Origin: Pedobacter cryoconitis
GTDB taxonomy: Bacteria > Bacteroidota > Bacteroidia > Sphingobacteriales > Sphingobacteriaceae
Reading direction: 5' to 3'
DNA: 64,000 bases
Assembly: GCA_019352875.1 (NCBI GenBank)
Contig: JAAAFW010000008.1
Span: 158,159-222,158 of the forward strand
The notes under the pieces were generated by a model that was not told the origin of the DNA, made no database searches, and saw only the letters and a program-made list of their open reading frames with translations. Every line of letters starts with the position of its first letter. Position 1 is the first letter of the stretch. Made by a program: the position numbers and the translations under genes. This document shows, in pieces, positions 9,111 to 17,554 of the stretch.

Positions 9111-9597
9111 CAATAACGAAGGATAATCATTTCATAAGAAACCATTTTCCCCTAATTAAAGTTAATCATTTTGTCAAGCAGTATATACATTATAAAAATA
9201 TGTATTTTAGTTTGATCTCAACTCAGTTTGCATTGTCAAATTCGACACCAAAATATAGACAATTGTATAAAATCCACAATTAGACGCGGCACAGAAAATT
9301 TATTTATAGCTAAACAGTTAAAAATCTGGGCTCCCCTAACAAAACAAGTAAAAGCCGGGAAATAAATGGGGAATATATTTACCTAATTGTATAACAAAAA
9401 CCTCCTTCGGGCATCGAACCAGTTAAGTAAATCCGCCGGATTCGTCTATTTTTAATCTTCATCGTTAGTTTAAAAAATCAAGCACCTGAAATACAGTGTT
9501 TTACAATACAAAATCAGGTACAATAATTCTCCCCTTACTATTTAAATTATCTAGCATGCTATTTGCAAATCTTGTACTGATCAAATAAAGTATAAAT
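9111..9597. other. divergent intergenic region between exopolysaccharide operon and first LCP gene
   Basis: About 490 bp, very AT-rich, without a convincing reading frame. It must hold the start sites for both divergent units. On the plus strand TTAGTTTG near 9207-9214 is a one-base mismatch to TAnnTTTG, but it is almost 390 bp from the LCP start. No strong inverted repeat or RNA gene was recognised. Confidence 0.4.
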
Positions 9598-10584
9598 ATG
9601 AAAACATTTTTCCTGCAATTAAATCTGATACTATTTATGGTATCCAGTGCGATTGCACAAGACACGCTAAACACCGTGGAGAAAAGCGTAAATCCTGCAG
9701 TGAAACAAGCGGCTTATAAGTTAAATAAATCTCCTCAGGCACTAGGGATTTCCCAGGCAGCTCTTACCAGAGTCAAAGCCATGCAAAATCCACCTGTAAA
9801 CATTGCCTTATTTGCTGTCGACAGAAGAAAAGAGGATGAATTAGGAAACTCAGATGTAATTATGATTATCTCACTGGATCAGATTACCAAGAAAATTAAG
9901 ATGACCTCTATACTTCGTGATACCTATGTAGAGATTGAGGGAAAGGGTAAAGATAAAATTAATGCAGCATTTGCCATCGGAGGTCCGCAATTAGCTATCA
10001 AGACACTTAATCAGAATTTCGGCCTGGATATTCAGGATTATATTAATGTTGACTTTTTTGGAACTGCGAAAATGATAGATGCACTTGGCGGCGTGGATGT
10101 CAACCTTAAACCCGAAGAAATTCCATATCTGAATAATTATCTCCAGGAGATCTCAATTATTGAGCATATACCCGCTACACCAGTTAAAGTACCTGGCCTG
10201 CAAAGACTCAATGGAAAACAAACAGTTGCTTACACCAGAATCAGAGCCGTTGGCCGTGGAGATTTCGAAAGAACAGAAAGACAGAGAACTGTGTTAGTGG
10301 CATTATTTAACAAATTACAAGGTGCCGGTGCCGAAGTCTTCCCGGTATTTATGTCTCAAATTCTTCCCAACCTTGAAACCAGTATGTCTAATATGACGCT
10401 CTTCAAGATTGGTGGGGACATTCTCGGATCAAAAAGCAAAACGATAGAGCAAGCAAGATTTCCAACAGATACAATGAGTAAGGGAATCAGGGTAAACAAT
10501 ATTTGGTATCTATCAGCAGATTTAAAAGCAACAACCCAGTCATTGCATAATTTTATCTATAAGAATATCCCTCCCGTTAAATAA
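9598..10584 (+). CDS. LytR-CpsA-Psr (LCP) family protein, exported (copy 1)
   Basis: 328 residues with a cleavable signal peptide (about 1-20, SSAIA/QD) instead of the N-terminal anchor usual in Gram-positive members. The LCP domain spans about 65-240: NIALFAVDRR (68-77), SDVIM (85-89), ILRDTY with R107-D108, KINAA (120-124), DALGGVDV (161-168), YTRIR (212-216) and ERTERQR (224-230). LCP proteins move undecaprenyl-linked glycopolymers onto cell-wall acceptors, using arginines and aspartates to hold the pyrophosphate. A close paralogue lies at 13240. Its place beside the exopolysaccharide operon suggests terminal attachment or release of the polymer in the periplasm. A hairpin terminator follows. 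Confidence 0.88.
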   Translation: MKTFFLQLNLILFMVSSAIAQDTLNTVEKSVNPAVKQAAYKLNKSPQALGISQAALTRVKAMQNPPVNIALFAVDRRKEDELGNSDVIMIISLDQITKKIKMTSILRDTYVEIEGKGKDKINAAFAIGGPQLAIKTLNQNFGLDIQDYINVDFFGTAKMIDALGGVDVNLKPEEIPYLNNYLQEISIIEHIPATPVKVPGLQRLNGKQTVAYTRIRAVGRGDFERTERQRTVLVALFNKLQGAGAEVFPVFMSQILPNLETSMSNMTLFKIGGDILGSKSKTIEQARFPTDTMSKGIRVNNIWYLSADLKATTQSLHNFIYKNIPPVK

Positions 10585-10633
10585 CAAGTAGATAAATATA
10601 TTGAAATCTGAATTTTACAATCGTTTCATTTTC

Positions 10634-10673
10634 AAATTGCTAAATTGCCTTCCGAATGGAGATTTAGCAATTT
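10634..10673 (+). terminator. hairpin after the first LCP gene
   Basis: Perfect 12-bp arms AAATTGCTAAAT (10634-10645) and ATTTAGCAATTT (10662-10673) with a 16-nt loop, 50 bp after the stop and followed by AATTCTTTG. Probably ends the LCP transcript. Confidence 0.65.
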
Positions 10674-10742
10674 AATTCTTTGTCCACCAGGCTATTATTA
10701 CCAGATATACATTAACCGTTTAGCCTTAATTTTCGCCCACGT

Positions 10743-11966
10743 ATGATTTTAAAAAATAAAGTAATCGTTTTTTTAGGCAATACCCGTTTTGACAGTCCTA
10801 TTCAATCGACCGCGCTATTTATTGCTAAAAACTTTGCAAAAGAAAATAAGGTTTACTTTATCGACTATCCCTTCACACTAAAAGATTATTATCAATATAT
10901 AAGCTCAAATGATCATCAGGAGCGTTCTGATAAATTTTCTATCTTTTCAGATGGACTGCTCGAAACGGAGATAGAAAACCTGAAAATATTAATTACCCCT
11001 CCGGTACTGCCTATTAACTTCCTGCCTGAAGGCTTCTTTTTCAGAAAGATTCTAAAATTTAACGAGTCCATCCTTTCCTGGAGATTGAAGAAAACTTTAA
11101 AGAAAGATGGTGTAAAGGAATTTATCTTTATTAATTCCTTCAATTTTCATTACCCGAATATTGCACAGCGTATAAAACCAGCACTAACTGTATACCATTG
11201 TGTAGATCCCATGATCATGCCTTATGATAAAAAACATGGTATAATTTCAGAACACCAGCTCGTTAAACAGAGTGACCTCGTGATATGCACATCAAGAGCA
11301 CTCTACGAAGAGAAAAAGAACCTCAATTCAAAAACATATTTCGTCGCGAATGCAACTGCATCTGATCACAGTCAGCTTTCAAAAGATCTGGGACCTGCTT
11401 TACACCCAAAGTTAGAACACTTGCAAAAACCGATTATAGGTTATTTAGGCACGATTGAACGCAGAATAAACTATGATCTGGTTATAGAACTGGCAAAAAT
11501 GAATCCCGAAAAATCATTTGTGTTCGCCGGCCCGCTTGCCGCAGAGCACATACCAGAAGAGTTTTACAGCATACCGAATATAATTTTAACAGGTAGCATC
11601 CCTTATGAGGAGGTACCTCAATTGATTAATAGCTTCGATCTTGCAATCATCCCGTTTAAAAAAGATGAAGTAAGCAGAACTATTTTCCCCATTAAGTTAT
11701 TCGAATATCTAAGTGCAGGAAAGCCTATTGTGATGACAGATTTCAATTTAGATCTAAAAGAATTCACAGAAGATTCGGTACTGTATTGCGAAGATGTCCA
11801 TTCATTCTCAGCTGCTATAGATATCCAGTTAAAGGAAGACAGTAAGGATAAAATCAATACCAGACAGTTACTGGCAAAAGAAAACACCTGGGAAAACAGA
11901 GCCGCCCAGATCGACGAAATCCTAAGTCATCATCTTGCCGATCAATTAAACTCCGCAAGTATATAA
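10743..11966 (+). CDS. GT-B glycosyltransferase (GT4/TuaH-like)
   Basis: 407 residues, no membrane segment. The N-terminal half begins with a Rossmann strand (KNKVIVFLGNTRFDSP) and contains LVICTSRALYEEK, typical of the hinge before the donor-binding half. The C-terminal half has PIIGYLGTIERR (about 231-242), FVFAGP, EVPQLINSFDLAIIPFKKDE and PIKLFEYLSAGKPIV (about 318-332), whose Glu-containing motif normally contacts the nucleotide sugar. It should add one sugar to the lipid-linked glycan in the cytoplasm. It resembles the partial protein at 1-652. Its 3' end overlaps the convergent gene at 11942 by 25 bp. Confidence 0.85.
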   Translation: MILKNKVIVFLGNTRFDSPIQSTALFIAKNFAKENKVYFIDYPFTLKDYYQYISSNDHQERSDKFSIFSDGLLETEIENLKILITPPVLPINFLPEGFFFRKILKFNESILSWRLKKTLKKDGVKEFIFINSFNFHYPNIAQRIKPALTVYHCVDPMIMPYDKKHGIISEHQLVKQSDLVICTSRALYEEKKNLNSKTYFVANATASDHSQLSKDLGPALHPKLEHLQKPIIGYLGTIERRINYDLVIELAKMNPEKSFVFAGPLAAEHIPEEFYSIPNIILTGSIPYEEVPQLINSFDLAIIPFKKDEVSRTIFPIKLFEYLSAGKPIVMTDFNLDLKEFTEDSVLYCEDVHSFSAAIDIQLKEDSKDKINTRQLLAKENTWENRAAQIDEILSHHLADQLNSASI

Positions 11967-12892
11967 TTTTTGATTTCTTCACTCGATTTCGCGTGAAAAA
12001 TTTTTGCGCCAGACAACTGAGGATACAACTTCTGGTAACAATTAAAATGATGCTCAGGTCCTTTTTTAGAAACAATTAGATTTATCCCACCGAAATAGCT
12101 TGCTAAAGCAGCCGTTCCACCATGTACAGATATGAAATGGCTGGCATTAGCGTAAACCATTAACTGAAGGTGGTTGAAGTTCCTGGCTTTACCTTTATTC
12201 TCTTTATAAAGATTATCCATGAGCACTACTTCAGGATGCTCCTGTTCCAGCCAGTCAAATTCATTCAGATCATAACTTTCACTATTATCTGTTGTGATCA
12301 GTTCCGGCCGTGGGCGATTATAAATAATTGTAAATTTATCTTTCAGATTACTGATAATAAATTGTAAATCTTCTATACTATAAAAACTTATCGGAGGTCC
12401 GTCCCATTCCATATTATACCGGTTGGCAATAATTAGAATCGGCTTTTCAAAAGTATAAATATCATTCTTGTACTCATTCTTTAAAGGTACAGGAAGCCAC
12501 TTACTCATGTTATAATCATGACTATACAAAATACGCGGAACTTCATAATTGTAGTTACCTTCATTTGTCCTGGTCTCAAATTGCTCCTGATGGTCGGGGG
12601 AAAAAAAGTATAGTTCCTTTGTATACTTAGAGGATACAGTCTTTTTCAAAGTTCCATTTTTAAAGTGCCAGTAGGCAAATGGAAGCACGAATTGCAATTC
12701 AGGGGCAAACTCTCCGTCGAAAGCTATTTCCTTATAAGGTTTCTTATTGATATAGTCTCTGGTCAGATACTTAAGCTGAGCAAGTTCGCAGCTAAATGTA
12801 TCTCGGTAAAAATATTTTAGATTGTCCGGTACCTGCGGATACCTTAACTTAACATATAAACTAAAAATTTTATTAGTGACCGTAGTGGGCAT
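11942..12892 (-). CDS. probable glycosyltransferase-like protein of the polysaccharide locus
   Basis: 316 residues, soluble, no signal peptide. I cannot assign a named family with certainty. The C-terminal half (about 150-316) looks like a GT-B nucleotide-sugar half: PILIIANRYNMEW, FTIIYNRPRP, then NASHFISVHGGTAALASYFG (about 256-275) and a final helix starting SSEEIKNY. The HGG-containing loop is similar in kind to that of GT61- or GT10-like enzymes that act on surface glycans. The position between a glycosyltransferase and an LCP gene supports a role in the same glycan. It could instead be a polysaccharide-modifying enzyme with the same fold. It overlaps the end of the convergent glycosyltransferase by 25 bp. 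Confidence 0.55.
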   Translation of the reverse strand: MPTTVTNKIFSLYVKLRYPQVPDNLKYFYRDTFSCELAQLKYLTRDYINKKPYKEIAFDGEFAPELQFVLPFAYWHFKNGTLKKTVSSKYTKELYFFSPDHQEQFETRTNEGNYNYEVPRILYSHDYNMSKWLPVPLKNEYKNDIYTFEKPILIIANRYNMEWDGPPISFYSIEDLQFIISNLKDKFTIIYNRPRPELITTDNSESYDLNEFDWLEQEHPEVVLMDNLYKENKGKARNFNHLQLMVYANASHFISVHGGTAALASYFGGINLIVSKKGPEHHFNCYQKLYPQLSGAKIFHAKSSEEIKNYILAEFN

Positions 12893-13239
12893 AGGAACTT
12901 AATATTTAGTGAAGCAGGATAGCCGCTCTAAGATAATTGAAATTTAATTAATCGCCTACTATAAAAACACATCCTATATGCCCCCGAAATATAATACCTC
13001 CCCACAATCAGAAACGATAATCGTGGAATAAAATCAGCTACATGGCGCGTTTCAACCCCATAATCAGGTTAGAAATTTCAGTTGCAGTTTAATTCTGAAA
13101 TATATTTGCTTTACGCCATTCAGCTGGAGAGCCCATAAACTTAGTTTGTTCGTATAATATCCGTTTAAGGGCGTCTGGTATGGGTTTCGGCTAAAGAATA
13201 GTACGCCGTTTGCTTAAGCCGTAGAAACGATCTGAATTC
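12893..13239. other. intergenic region before the second LCP gene
   Basis: About 350 bp with divergent starts at both ends and no supported reading frame. On the minus strand TATATTTC (about 12986-12993) misses the TAnnTTTG -7 pattern by one base and could serve the gene at 12892. The plus-strand element is listed separately. Confidence 0.4.
13082..13108 (+). promoter_or_regulatory. candidate promoter for second LCP gene
   Basis: TATATTTG at 13101-13108 is a full match to the Bacteroidota -7 element TAnnTTTG. A TTG lies at 13082-13084, 16 bp upstream, slightly closer than usual. This would give a leader of about 125 nt before the ATG at 13240. Confidence 0.4.
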
Positions 13240-14220
13240 ATGAAATATATTTCCTCAATTTTTATTATTCTAATTTTTGTTGGCTCGCTAAGGGCTGAAC
13301 GGGACTTGACAAATGTTCAACCGCTGGATGGCGTTAAAACAAAACCAGGAATCCAGCTGGATAAATCCCCTTCTGCACTGGGCATCTCCCCAGAGGCGCA
13401 GTCCAGGCTAAGCCAGGCTACTAATCCCCCGCTGAACATCGCATTATTTGCAGTAGACAGAAGAGACGAAAAAGAAAACGGCAATTCTGATGTGATTATG
13501 ATTATCAGTATTGATCAACAGAACAAGAAAGTCAAAATGTCTTCAGTTTTAAGAGATACTTATGTCAACATTGAAGGACATCCAAAAGATAAAATAAATG
13601 CAGCATATGCCTTAGGTGGCCCTCAGTTAGCAATCAAAACAATCAATCAAAACTTCGATCTTGATATCTCTGATTACATTAATGTAGATTTCTTTGGAGC
13701 AGCTGAAATGGTCGATGCTCTTGGTGGTGTAAACATCGACGTTCAGGCTGAGGAAATTCCTTATCTCAATAATTACTTACAGGAAATAGCAATTATAGAC
13801 AAACAACCACAAACGCCAGTGACAAAACCAGGTTATCTTCTGCTTAACGGAAAACAGACCGTAGCTTATACTCGCATCCGGGCCGTGGGACGTGGAGATT
13901 ATGTGAGAACAGAAAGGCAAAGGAACGTAATGCTCGCCCTGTTCAAAAAACTTAAAGGATCTGGACCACAAGTCTTTCCGGCATTTATGAACCAGATTTT
14001 ACCACATATGGAGACCAGTATGTCAACGATGACCTTATTTAAGGTAGGTAGCAGTTTATTAGCCTCAAAAAATAAAGCCGTAGAACAGGCGAGATTTCCG
14101 CTAGACTCTTCAAGCGAAGGCATCCGTGTGAATAACATCTGGTATTTATCTGCAGATCTAAAGGCTACATCCACAGCAATGCACAATTTTATTTATAAGG
14201 ATATACCACCTCACCCATAA
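13240..14220 (+). CDS. LytR-CpsA-Psr (LCP) family protein, exported (copy 2)
   Basis: 326 residues and clearly a paralogue of the product at 9598: the same layout, with a signal peptide (about 1-19), NIALFAVDRRDE, SDVIMIIS, VLRDTYV, KINAAYALGGPQLAIKT, MVDALGGVNI, YTRIRAVGRGDYVRTERQR and the same C-terminal tail FIYKDIPP. All arginines expected to bind the lipid pyrophosphate are kept, so both copies are probably active. Two soluble periplasmic LCP enzymes near one glycan locus could act on different acceptors or under different conditions. The 3' end overlaps the convergent regulator gene by 10 bp. Confidence 0.88.
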   Translation: MKYISSIFIILIFVGSLRAERDLTNVQPLDGVKTKPGIQLDKSPSALGISPEAQSRLSQATNPPLNIALFAVDRRDEKENGNSDVIMIISIDQQNKKVKMSSVLRDTYVNIEGHPKDKINAAYALGGPQLAIKTINQNFDLDISDYINVDFFGAAEMVDALGGVNIDVQAEEIPYLNNYLQEIAIIDKQPQTPVTKPGYLLLNGKQTVAYTRIRAVGRGDYVRTERQRNVMLALFKKLKGSGPQVFPAFMNQILPHMETSMSTMTLFKVGSSLLASKNKAVEQARFPLDSSSEGIRVNNIWYLSADLKATSTAMHNFIYKDIPPHP

Positions 14221-15179
14221 TAAAACTTATCCCGGTATGCCTTGGGAGTCATACCTACATTTTTTTTAAAAACCTTACGGAAAGCCTTCGGATCAGAATA
14301 ACCCGATTTATAAATTACTTCATTCATTTGCTCCGCAGTTTGCTCCAGTAATTTTTTAGCAGCTGCTATCCGGGTTTGCTGCAGGTATTCAATCGGTGTG
14401 ATACCAGTCACCAGTTTGAACCTGCGCAGCATATTACGCCGGCTGGAGGGAATATCTTTGATCAGTTCTTCAATAGTGACTGTTTGTTGATACCCCTCCT
14501 CTATTTTCTCCTGTGCCAGTTTAACCAAAGGATCAAGATGAGTACGCTCTACATTAAATGTGCTGAAATAAGACTGTTGCTTCCTATCCATATCAATGGC
14601 AAAGATTTTGGCTACTGCAATCGCCTGTTTACTGCCGCAGAATTTGCGGATGAGGTGCAGCATCAGATGAAAACTTGAAGTTGCTCCCCCACTGGTATAC
14701 AGACTGCCATCCTGGGTAACGGTCAGATCGGAACGCAGATTCACATCCGGAAATGCAGTCCTGAATGCCGTGCAGGCATCAACATGGGTCGTTGCTATTT
14801 TGCCGGATAGCAGTCCCGATGCCCCCAGAAGAAAAGCACCGGTGCAGAAAGTAGCGATTTCAGAACCCTGAGAGGCTCGTTTTTTTAACCAGCCTACAGA
14901 TTCCACATTATCCTGAATTGCGGTACTGATATTTTCATGCTTAAAAGAAGGAATTAAGATCAGATCAGGAAGATCGTCCGTATCAGCGGTACTACGAATG
15001 GCATAACTTTCAAAAAAGCCATTCTTAAAATCAGCAGGTTGCTGGTAGAAGCAAATTTCAAAAGGCAAATTCTCCTGAGCTGAAATGGCAAGCTGATTTA
15101 CAGTTTCAAAGACATCCAGTATGGCTGCAACACTTAATAAACGATAATGATGCACCAGTAATAAACCAATTTTGACCAT
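14211..15179 (-). CDS. GlxA-type transcriptional regulator (DJ-1/PfpI domain + AraC HTH)
   Basis: 322 residues. The N-terminal domain (about 3-185) has the DJ-1/PfpI fold, with a cysteine at the nucleophile elbow (IATFCTGAFLLGASG, C112). The C-terminal AraC-type DNA-binding domain (about 215-320) has two helix-turn-helix parts, ending SGYSDPKAFRKVFKKNVGMT and PKAYRDKF. Such proteins sense small molecules and activate nearby genes. It is divergent from the Dabb-domain gene at 15262, with 82 bp between them, so that gene is the first candidate target. The ligand is not evident. Family members such as GlxA and ArgR-type regulators differ in ligand. Confidence 0.9.
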   Translation of the reverse strand: MVKIGLLLVHHYRLLSVAAILDVFETVNQLAISAQENLPFEICFYQQPADFKNGFFESYAIRSTADTDDLPDLILIPSFKHENISTAIQDNVESVGWLKKRASQGSEIATFCTGAFLLGASGLLSGKIATTHVDACTAFRTAFPDVNLRSDLTVTQDGSLYTSGGATSSFHLMLHLIRKFCGSKQAIAVAKIFAIDMDRKQQSYFSTFNVERTHLDPLVKLAQEKIEEGYQQTVTIEELIKDIPSSRRNMLRRFKLVTGITPIEYLQQTRIAAAKKLLEQTAEQMNEVIYKSGYSDPKAFRKVFKKNVGMTPKAYRDKFYYG

Positions 15180-15261
15180 TTTATATTTATTTATTTATAA
15201 ATATAGTTAAAAATCAGAAACCTAAATTGCAGCCATTTCCTACATTTACAAGAAAAAAAAC

Positions 15262-15558
15262 ATGATTGCACACCACGTATTATTCTGGTTAAAACCAGAA
15301 ACAACTACAGCACAACAAAGCGACTTCAGAGCCGGGTTAGAATCACTCTCGGCAATTCCAAGTATTACCCATCTTCACATCGGTACACCTGCCGATATCT
15401 CACGCAGCGTGGTAGATACTACCTATACGTTCTCAATGATTGCTTTTTTTGAGAATATGGAAGGACATGACATTTATCAGGTTCACACTGTACATCAGAC
15501 CTTCCTTAATAATTTCAGAGAATTATTTGAGAAAGTCATTATATACGATGCAGATTAA
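15262..15558 (+). CDS. Dabb-domain (stress-responsive A/B barrel) protein
   Basis: 98 residues forming a single ferredoxin-like dimeric alpha/beta barrel domain. Family marks are the opening IAHHVLFWLKPE, the central FRAGLESLSAIPSI and the HDIYQVHTVHQTFL helix near the end. Members are small cytosolic proteins of largely unknown activity, some of them ring-cleaving or heme-linked enzymes and some stress-induced. The gene is divergent from the GlxA-type regulator and is followed by a hairpin, so it looks monocistronic and under that regulator. Confidence 0.85.
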   Translation: MIAHHVLFWLKPETTTAQQSDFRAGLESLSAIPSITHLHIGTPADISRSVVDTTYTFSMIAFFENMEGHDIYQVHTVHQTFLNNFRELFEKVIIYDAD

Positions 15559-15564
15559 TTAGCT

Positions 15565-15610
15565 GAATCTACCTGTATGTATATCCACGATTTAGCATAC
15601 AGGTAAATTC
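15565..15610 (+). terminator. hairpin after the Dabb gene
   Basis: 15-nt arms at 15565-15579 and 15596-15610 (GAATCTACCTGTATG against CATACAGGTAAATTC) with one mismatch and a 16-nt loop, starting 7 bp after the stop. No strong T tract follows. Confidence 0.5.
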
Positions 15611-16045
15611 ATCTTCCAACATAAATTCCCTCCGCATCATATTCATGTAAGTATTCACAGAATTGACGCAAAAAAAAATTTAAGCTTGGTTCTTAGTTTA
15701 AATTTTTACAATTTCGTAATAATGAGTCCAATTGCACATAGCTATTTATACCCTGAGCTGGTGTTTGCATCACAAGTGCAAACAGCCCGCAGGCTTTGCT
15801 GTGTACCCAATAATTACAATGCTGATTCCAGATATTTCTCTCTGCAAAGCAGCAAGGCCTTTATTATATAAGCCTCAATCCATCCTTGGTTTGGGGCCAA
15901 TCCCATAGCTTTTCCGGGTACAGTAATTTCTGTCAGCAGGATCAGACTATATTCCTATTCAAATTCTTTCCGGTTTTTTTCATCTGTACTTAAACGGATG
16001 CAAGCGCGCATACCGGAATTTCCAAATAATATAAATACCAAAAAT
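15611..16045. other. intergenic region with small inverted repeats
   Basis: About 435 bp. A 61-codon frame at 15686-15871 has no recognisable features and is probably not a gene. GTTTGCA (15763-15769) and TGCAAAC (15777-15783) form a 7-bp hairpin, followed by further short complementary stretches (CAGCCCGCAGGCTTTGCTG). A small structured RNA is possible but not supported further. Confidence 0.3.
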
Positions 16046-16438
16046 ATGAAAACAGAAAAATTAATGATTCTGCAGAAAGAACTCGATCTGCTAAAAAAAC
16101 ACCTTAAGGACTGTAATTTATCTGATTACAATAAAAAACAGTTATTAGAAGAGCTGGAATCGGCGCAAGTAATGAAAGAAAATGAATTACCTGAAGATGC
16201 AGTCTGTATTGACGCTAAAGTGGAGATACAGGAAGAAGTAAGCGGTAAGAAATATACATTTCAAATAGTTTTACCTGCAGAGGCAGATATGCGTAAAAAT
16301 AAAATGTCCGTATTCGCACCTATAGGAATTGCCCTGCTAGGCTACCGCGTCGGTGCCAAGGTGCAATGGGAAATGCCGGACGGATTAAAAACATTTAATA
16401 TTCTTCAGGTTATGCATATCAAAGCAGAACAAGAATAG
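16046..16438 (+). CDS. GreA/GreB-family C-terminal-domain protein (Rnk-like)
   Basis: 130 residues from the ATG at 16046, chosen over the ATG at 15998 because the extra 16 residues look unrelated and the region before 16046 is AT-rich. An N-terminal helical part (about 1-50, many Lys/Glu) is followed by a beta-rich domain with CIDAKVEIQEEVSGKKYTFQ, SVFAPIGIALLGYRVG and KVQWEMPDGLKTFNILQV. This is the FKBP-like C-terminal fold of GreA/GreB and Rnk, which sits at the RNA polymerase secondary channel. The N-terminus is shorter than the GreA coiled coil, so it may bind polymerase without stimulating cleavage. A terminator follows directly. Confidence 0.78.
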   Translation: MKTEKLMILQKELDLLKKHLKDCNLSDYNKKQLLEELESAQVMKENELPEDAVCIDAKVEIQEEVSGKKYTFQIVLPAEADMRKNKMSVFAPIGIALLGYRVGAKVQWEMPDGLKTFNILQVMHIKAEQE

Positions 16439-16453
16439 AAACTATACAATGTG

Positions 16454-16487
16454 AAAAAGACAAGGCGGATTTATCCGTCTTTTTTTT
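16454..16487 (+). terminator. terminator after GreA/GreB-like gene
   Basis: AAAAAGAC ... CGGAT TT ATCCG TC then a run of eight T. The stem has a small bulge on the left side but the T run is strong. It starts 15 bp after the stop. Confidence 0.7.
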
Positions 16488-16556
16488 CATTCTTAATATC
16501 ATAATTATGATAGATATATATGATTTATATAATTTTAATGAGATGTATAAACTCCA

Positions 16557-16564
16557 TACCTTTG
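16557..16564 (+). promoter_or_regulatory. candidate -7 element for the quinone pair
   Basis: TACCTTTG is a full match to TAnnTTTG, 18 bp before the ATG at 16583. A TTTT run about 20 bp upstream could serve as a weak -33 element. Confidence 0.55.
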
Positions 16565-16582
16565 AGTATCAAAAAGAAATAA

Positions 16583-17221
16583 ATGGAAACTCAAAAAATA
16601 TTTATCATCAATGGCGGTCAGATATTCGGACATTCAGGCGGCCGTTTTAATCAAACTATCAGTAAAGCAACTGCAGATTTCTTCCGGTCCTTTCCTGAAT
16701 TCGAAATTCGCACAACTGATATTAATCAACCCTATAATCCCGAGCAGGAAGTCTCAAATTTTGTTTGGGCAGACGTAATAATTTACCATACTCCAGTCTG
16801 GTGGTTCTCCTTACCACATAAATTTAAAGAATATCTGGATCTTGTATTTACTGCCGGCCATCAGAATGGAATTTACCACAGTGATGGCCGTTCCTCAGCT
16901 AATCCGCAGATCAATTACGGAACAGGCGGACAGTTGCAAGGCAAAAAGTATATGCTTACTACCTCCTGGAATGCCCCGTCTACTGCATTTACATTAGCTG
17001 GTGAATTTTTCAATGAACACAGTGTAGACGAAGGACCTATGTTTGGATTTCACCGCATGAATGCATTTACAGGGATGAAACCGCTGGAAAGTATTCACTT
17101 TCATGATGTGGAGAAAAATGCTGATATTCACGCAGATCTCAACCGGTACAAAGCACATTTAACTGAATTATTCATTAAAAAAACAATTGAAAATGAGCAT
17201 ATTGCTTACAGCCATTCTTAG
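16583..17221 (+). CDS. mdaB: NAD(P)H:quinone oxidoreductase, MdaB-like flavoprotein
   Basis: 212 residues with a flavodoxin-like fold and no signal peptide. Marks include the opening IFIINGGQIFGHSGGRFNQT (phosphate loop for FAD), DVIIYHTPVWWFSLPHKFKE, and the C-terminal part with MLTTSWNAPSTAF and GFHRMNAFTGMK. E. coli MdaB reduces quinones by two electrons in the cytoplasm, avoiding semiquinone radicals. The next gene overlaps it and encodes a YgiN-like quinol monooxygenase, the same pair as in E. coli, which strengthens the assignment. It probably protects the quinone pool or handles xenobiotic quinones. Confidence 0.85.
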   Translation: METQKIFIINGGQIFGHSGGRFNQTISKATADFFRSFPEFEIRTTDINQPYNPEQEVSNFVWADVIIYHTPVWWFSLPHKFKEYLDLVFTAGHQNGIYHSDGRSSANPQINYGTGGQLQGKKYMLTTSWNAPSTAFTLAGEFFNEHSVDEGPMFGFHRMNAFTGMKPLESIHFHDVEKNADIHADLNRYKAHLTELFIKKTIENEHIAYSHS

Positions 17222-17483
17222 GGCAAAGCCAGGAAAATCCGCAGCATTGAAAGAACTGCTGCTTCAACTAGTCAAAGGATCTCAGGCAGAAGCGGCCTGC
17301 AGACAATATGATTTGCACCAATCCAAAGACGAACCGGAATTGTTCATCTTTCATGAAGAGTGGGCAGATCAGGAAGGATTTGAATTGCATCAGCAAGCAG
17401 AACATCACCAGAAATTTGCAGCAGAAGCTGCAGAACTTCTCGATGGTAAAGTAGCCATTCACCACACAGAAAAAATAGGTTAA
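17193..17483 (+). CDS. antibiotic biosynthesis monooxygenase (ABM) domain protein, YgiN-like
   Basis: 96 residues from the ATG at 17193; an in-frame TTG at 17187 is less likely. It overlaps the end of the MdaB-like gene by 29 bp. One ABM domain: LLTAILRAKPGKSAALKELL, FIFHEEWADQEGFELHQQ and HHQKFA are typical. E. coli YgiN oxidises menadiol to menadione, the reverse of MdaB. The overlap suggests coupled translation of the pair and a quinone redox cycle or a quinol scavenging step. The ABM family is broad, so the substrate is inferred from the neighbour only. Confidence 0.82.
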   Translation: MSILLTAILRAKPGKSAALKELLLQLVKGSQAEAACRQYDLHQSKDEPELFIFHEEWADQEGFELHQQAEHHQKFAAEAAELLDGKVAIHHTEKIG

Positions 17484-17500
17484 ATACCTGTTAGAAATAA

Positions 17501-17536
17501 AAAAGCCTCAGTTTTCTATAGAAAACTGAGGCTTTT
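17501..17536. terminator. bidirectional terminator between quinone pair and thioredoxin-like gene
   Basis: Perfect 16-bp arms AAAAGCCTCAGTTTTC and GAAAACTGAGGCTTTT around a 4-nt loop (TATA), with T and A tracts at the ends. It lies between two convergent genes, 18 bp after each stop or nearly so. Confidence 0.9.
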
Positions 17537-17554
17537 TACTGCACTAATTAATCA

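Noticed and set aside
9401..9430. TTCGGGCATCGAACC-like text resembling a tRNA TPsiC arm
   Set aside because: No matching acceptor, D or anticodon stem around it.
9181..9450. Possible small RNA in the divergent region near 9.2-9.4 kb
   Set aside because: No stable inverted repeat with T tract could be found by eye; AT richness alone explains the pattern.
15686..15871. 61-codon frame between the Dabb and GreA/GreB-like genes
   Set aside because: No signal peptide, domain or repeated pattern, mixed composition, and no partner; it looks like a chance frame in non-coding DNA.
15998..16045. Longer start for the GreA/GreB-like protein
   Set aside because: The extra residues (MQARIPEFPNNINTKN) do not fit the family; ATG 16046 fits better.
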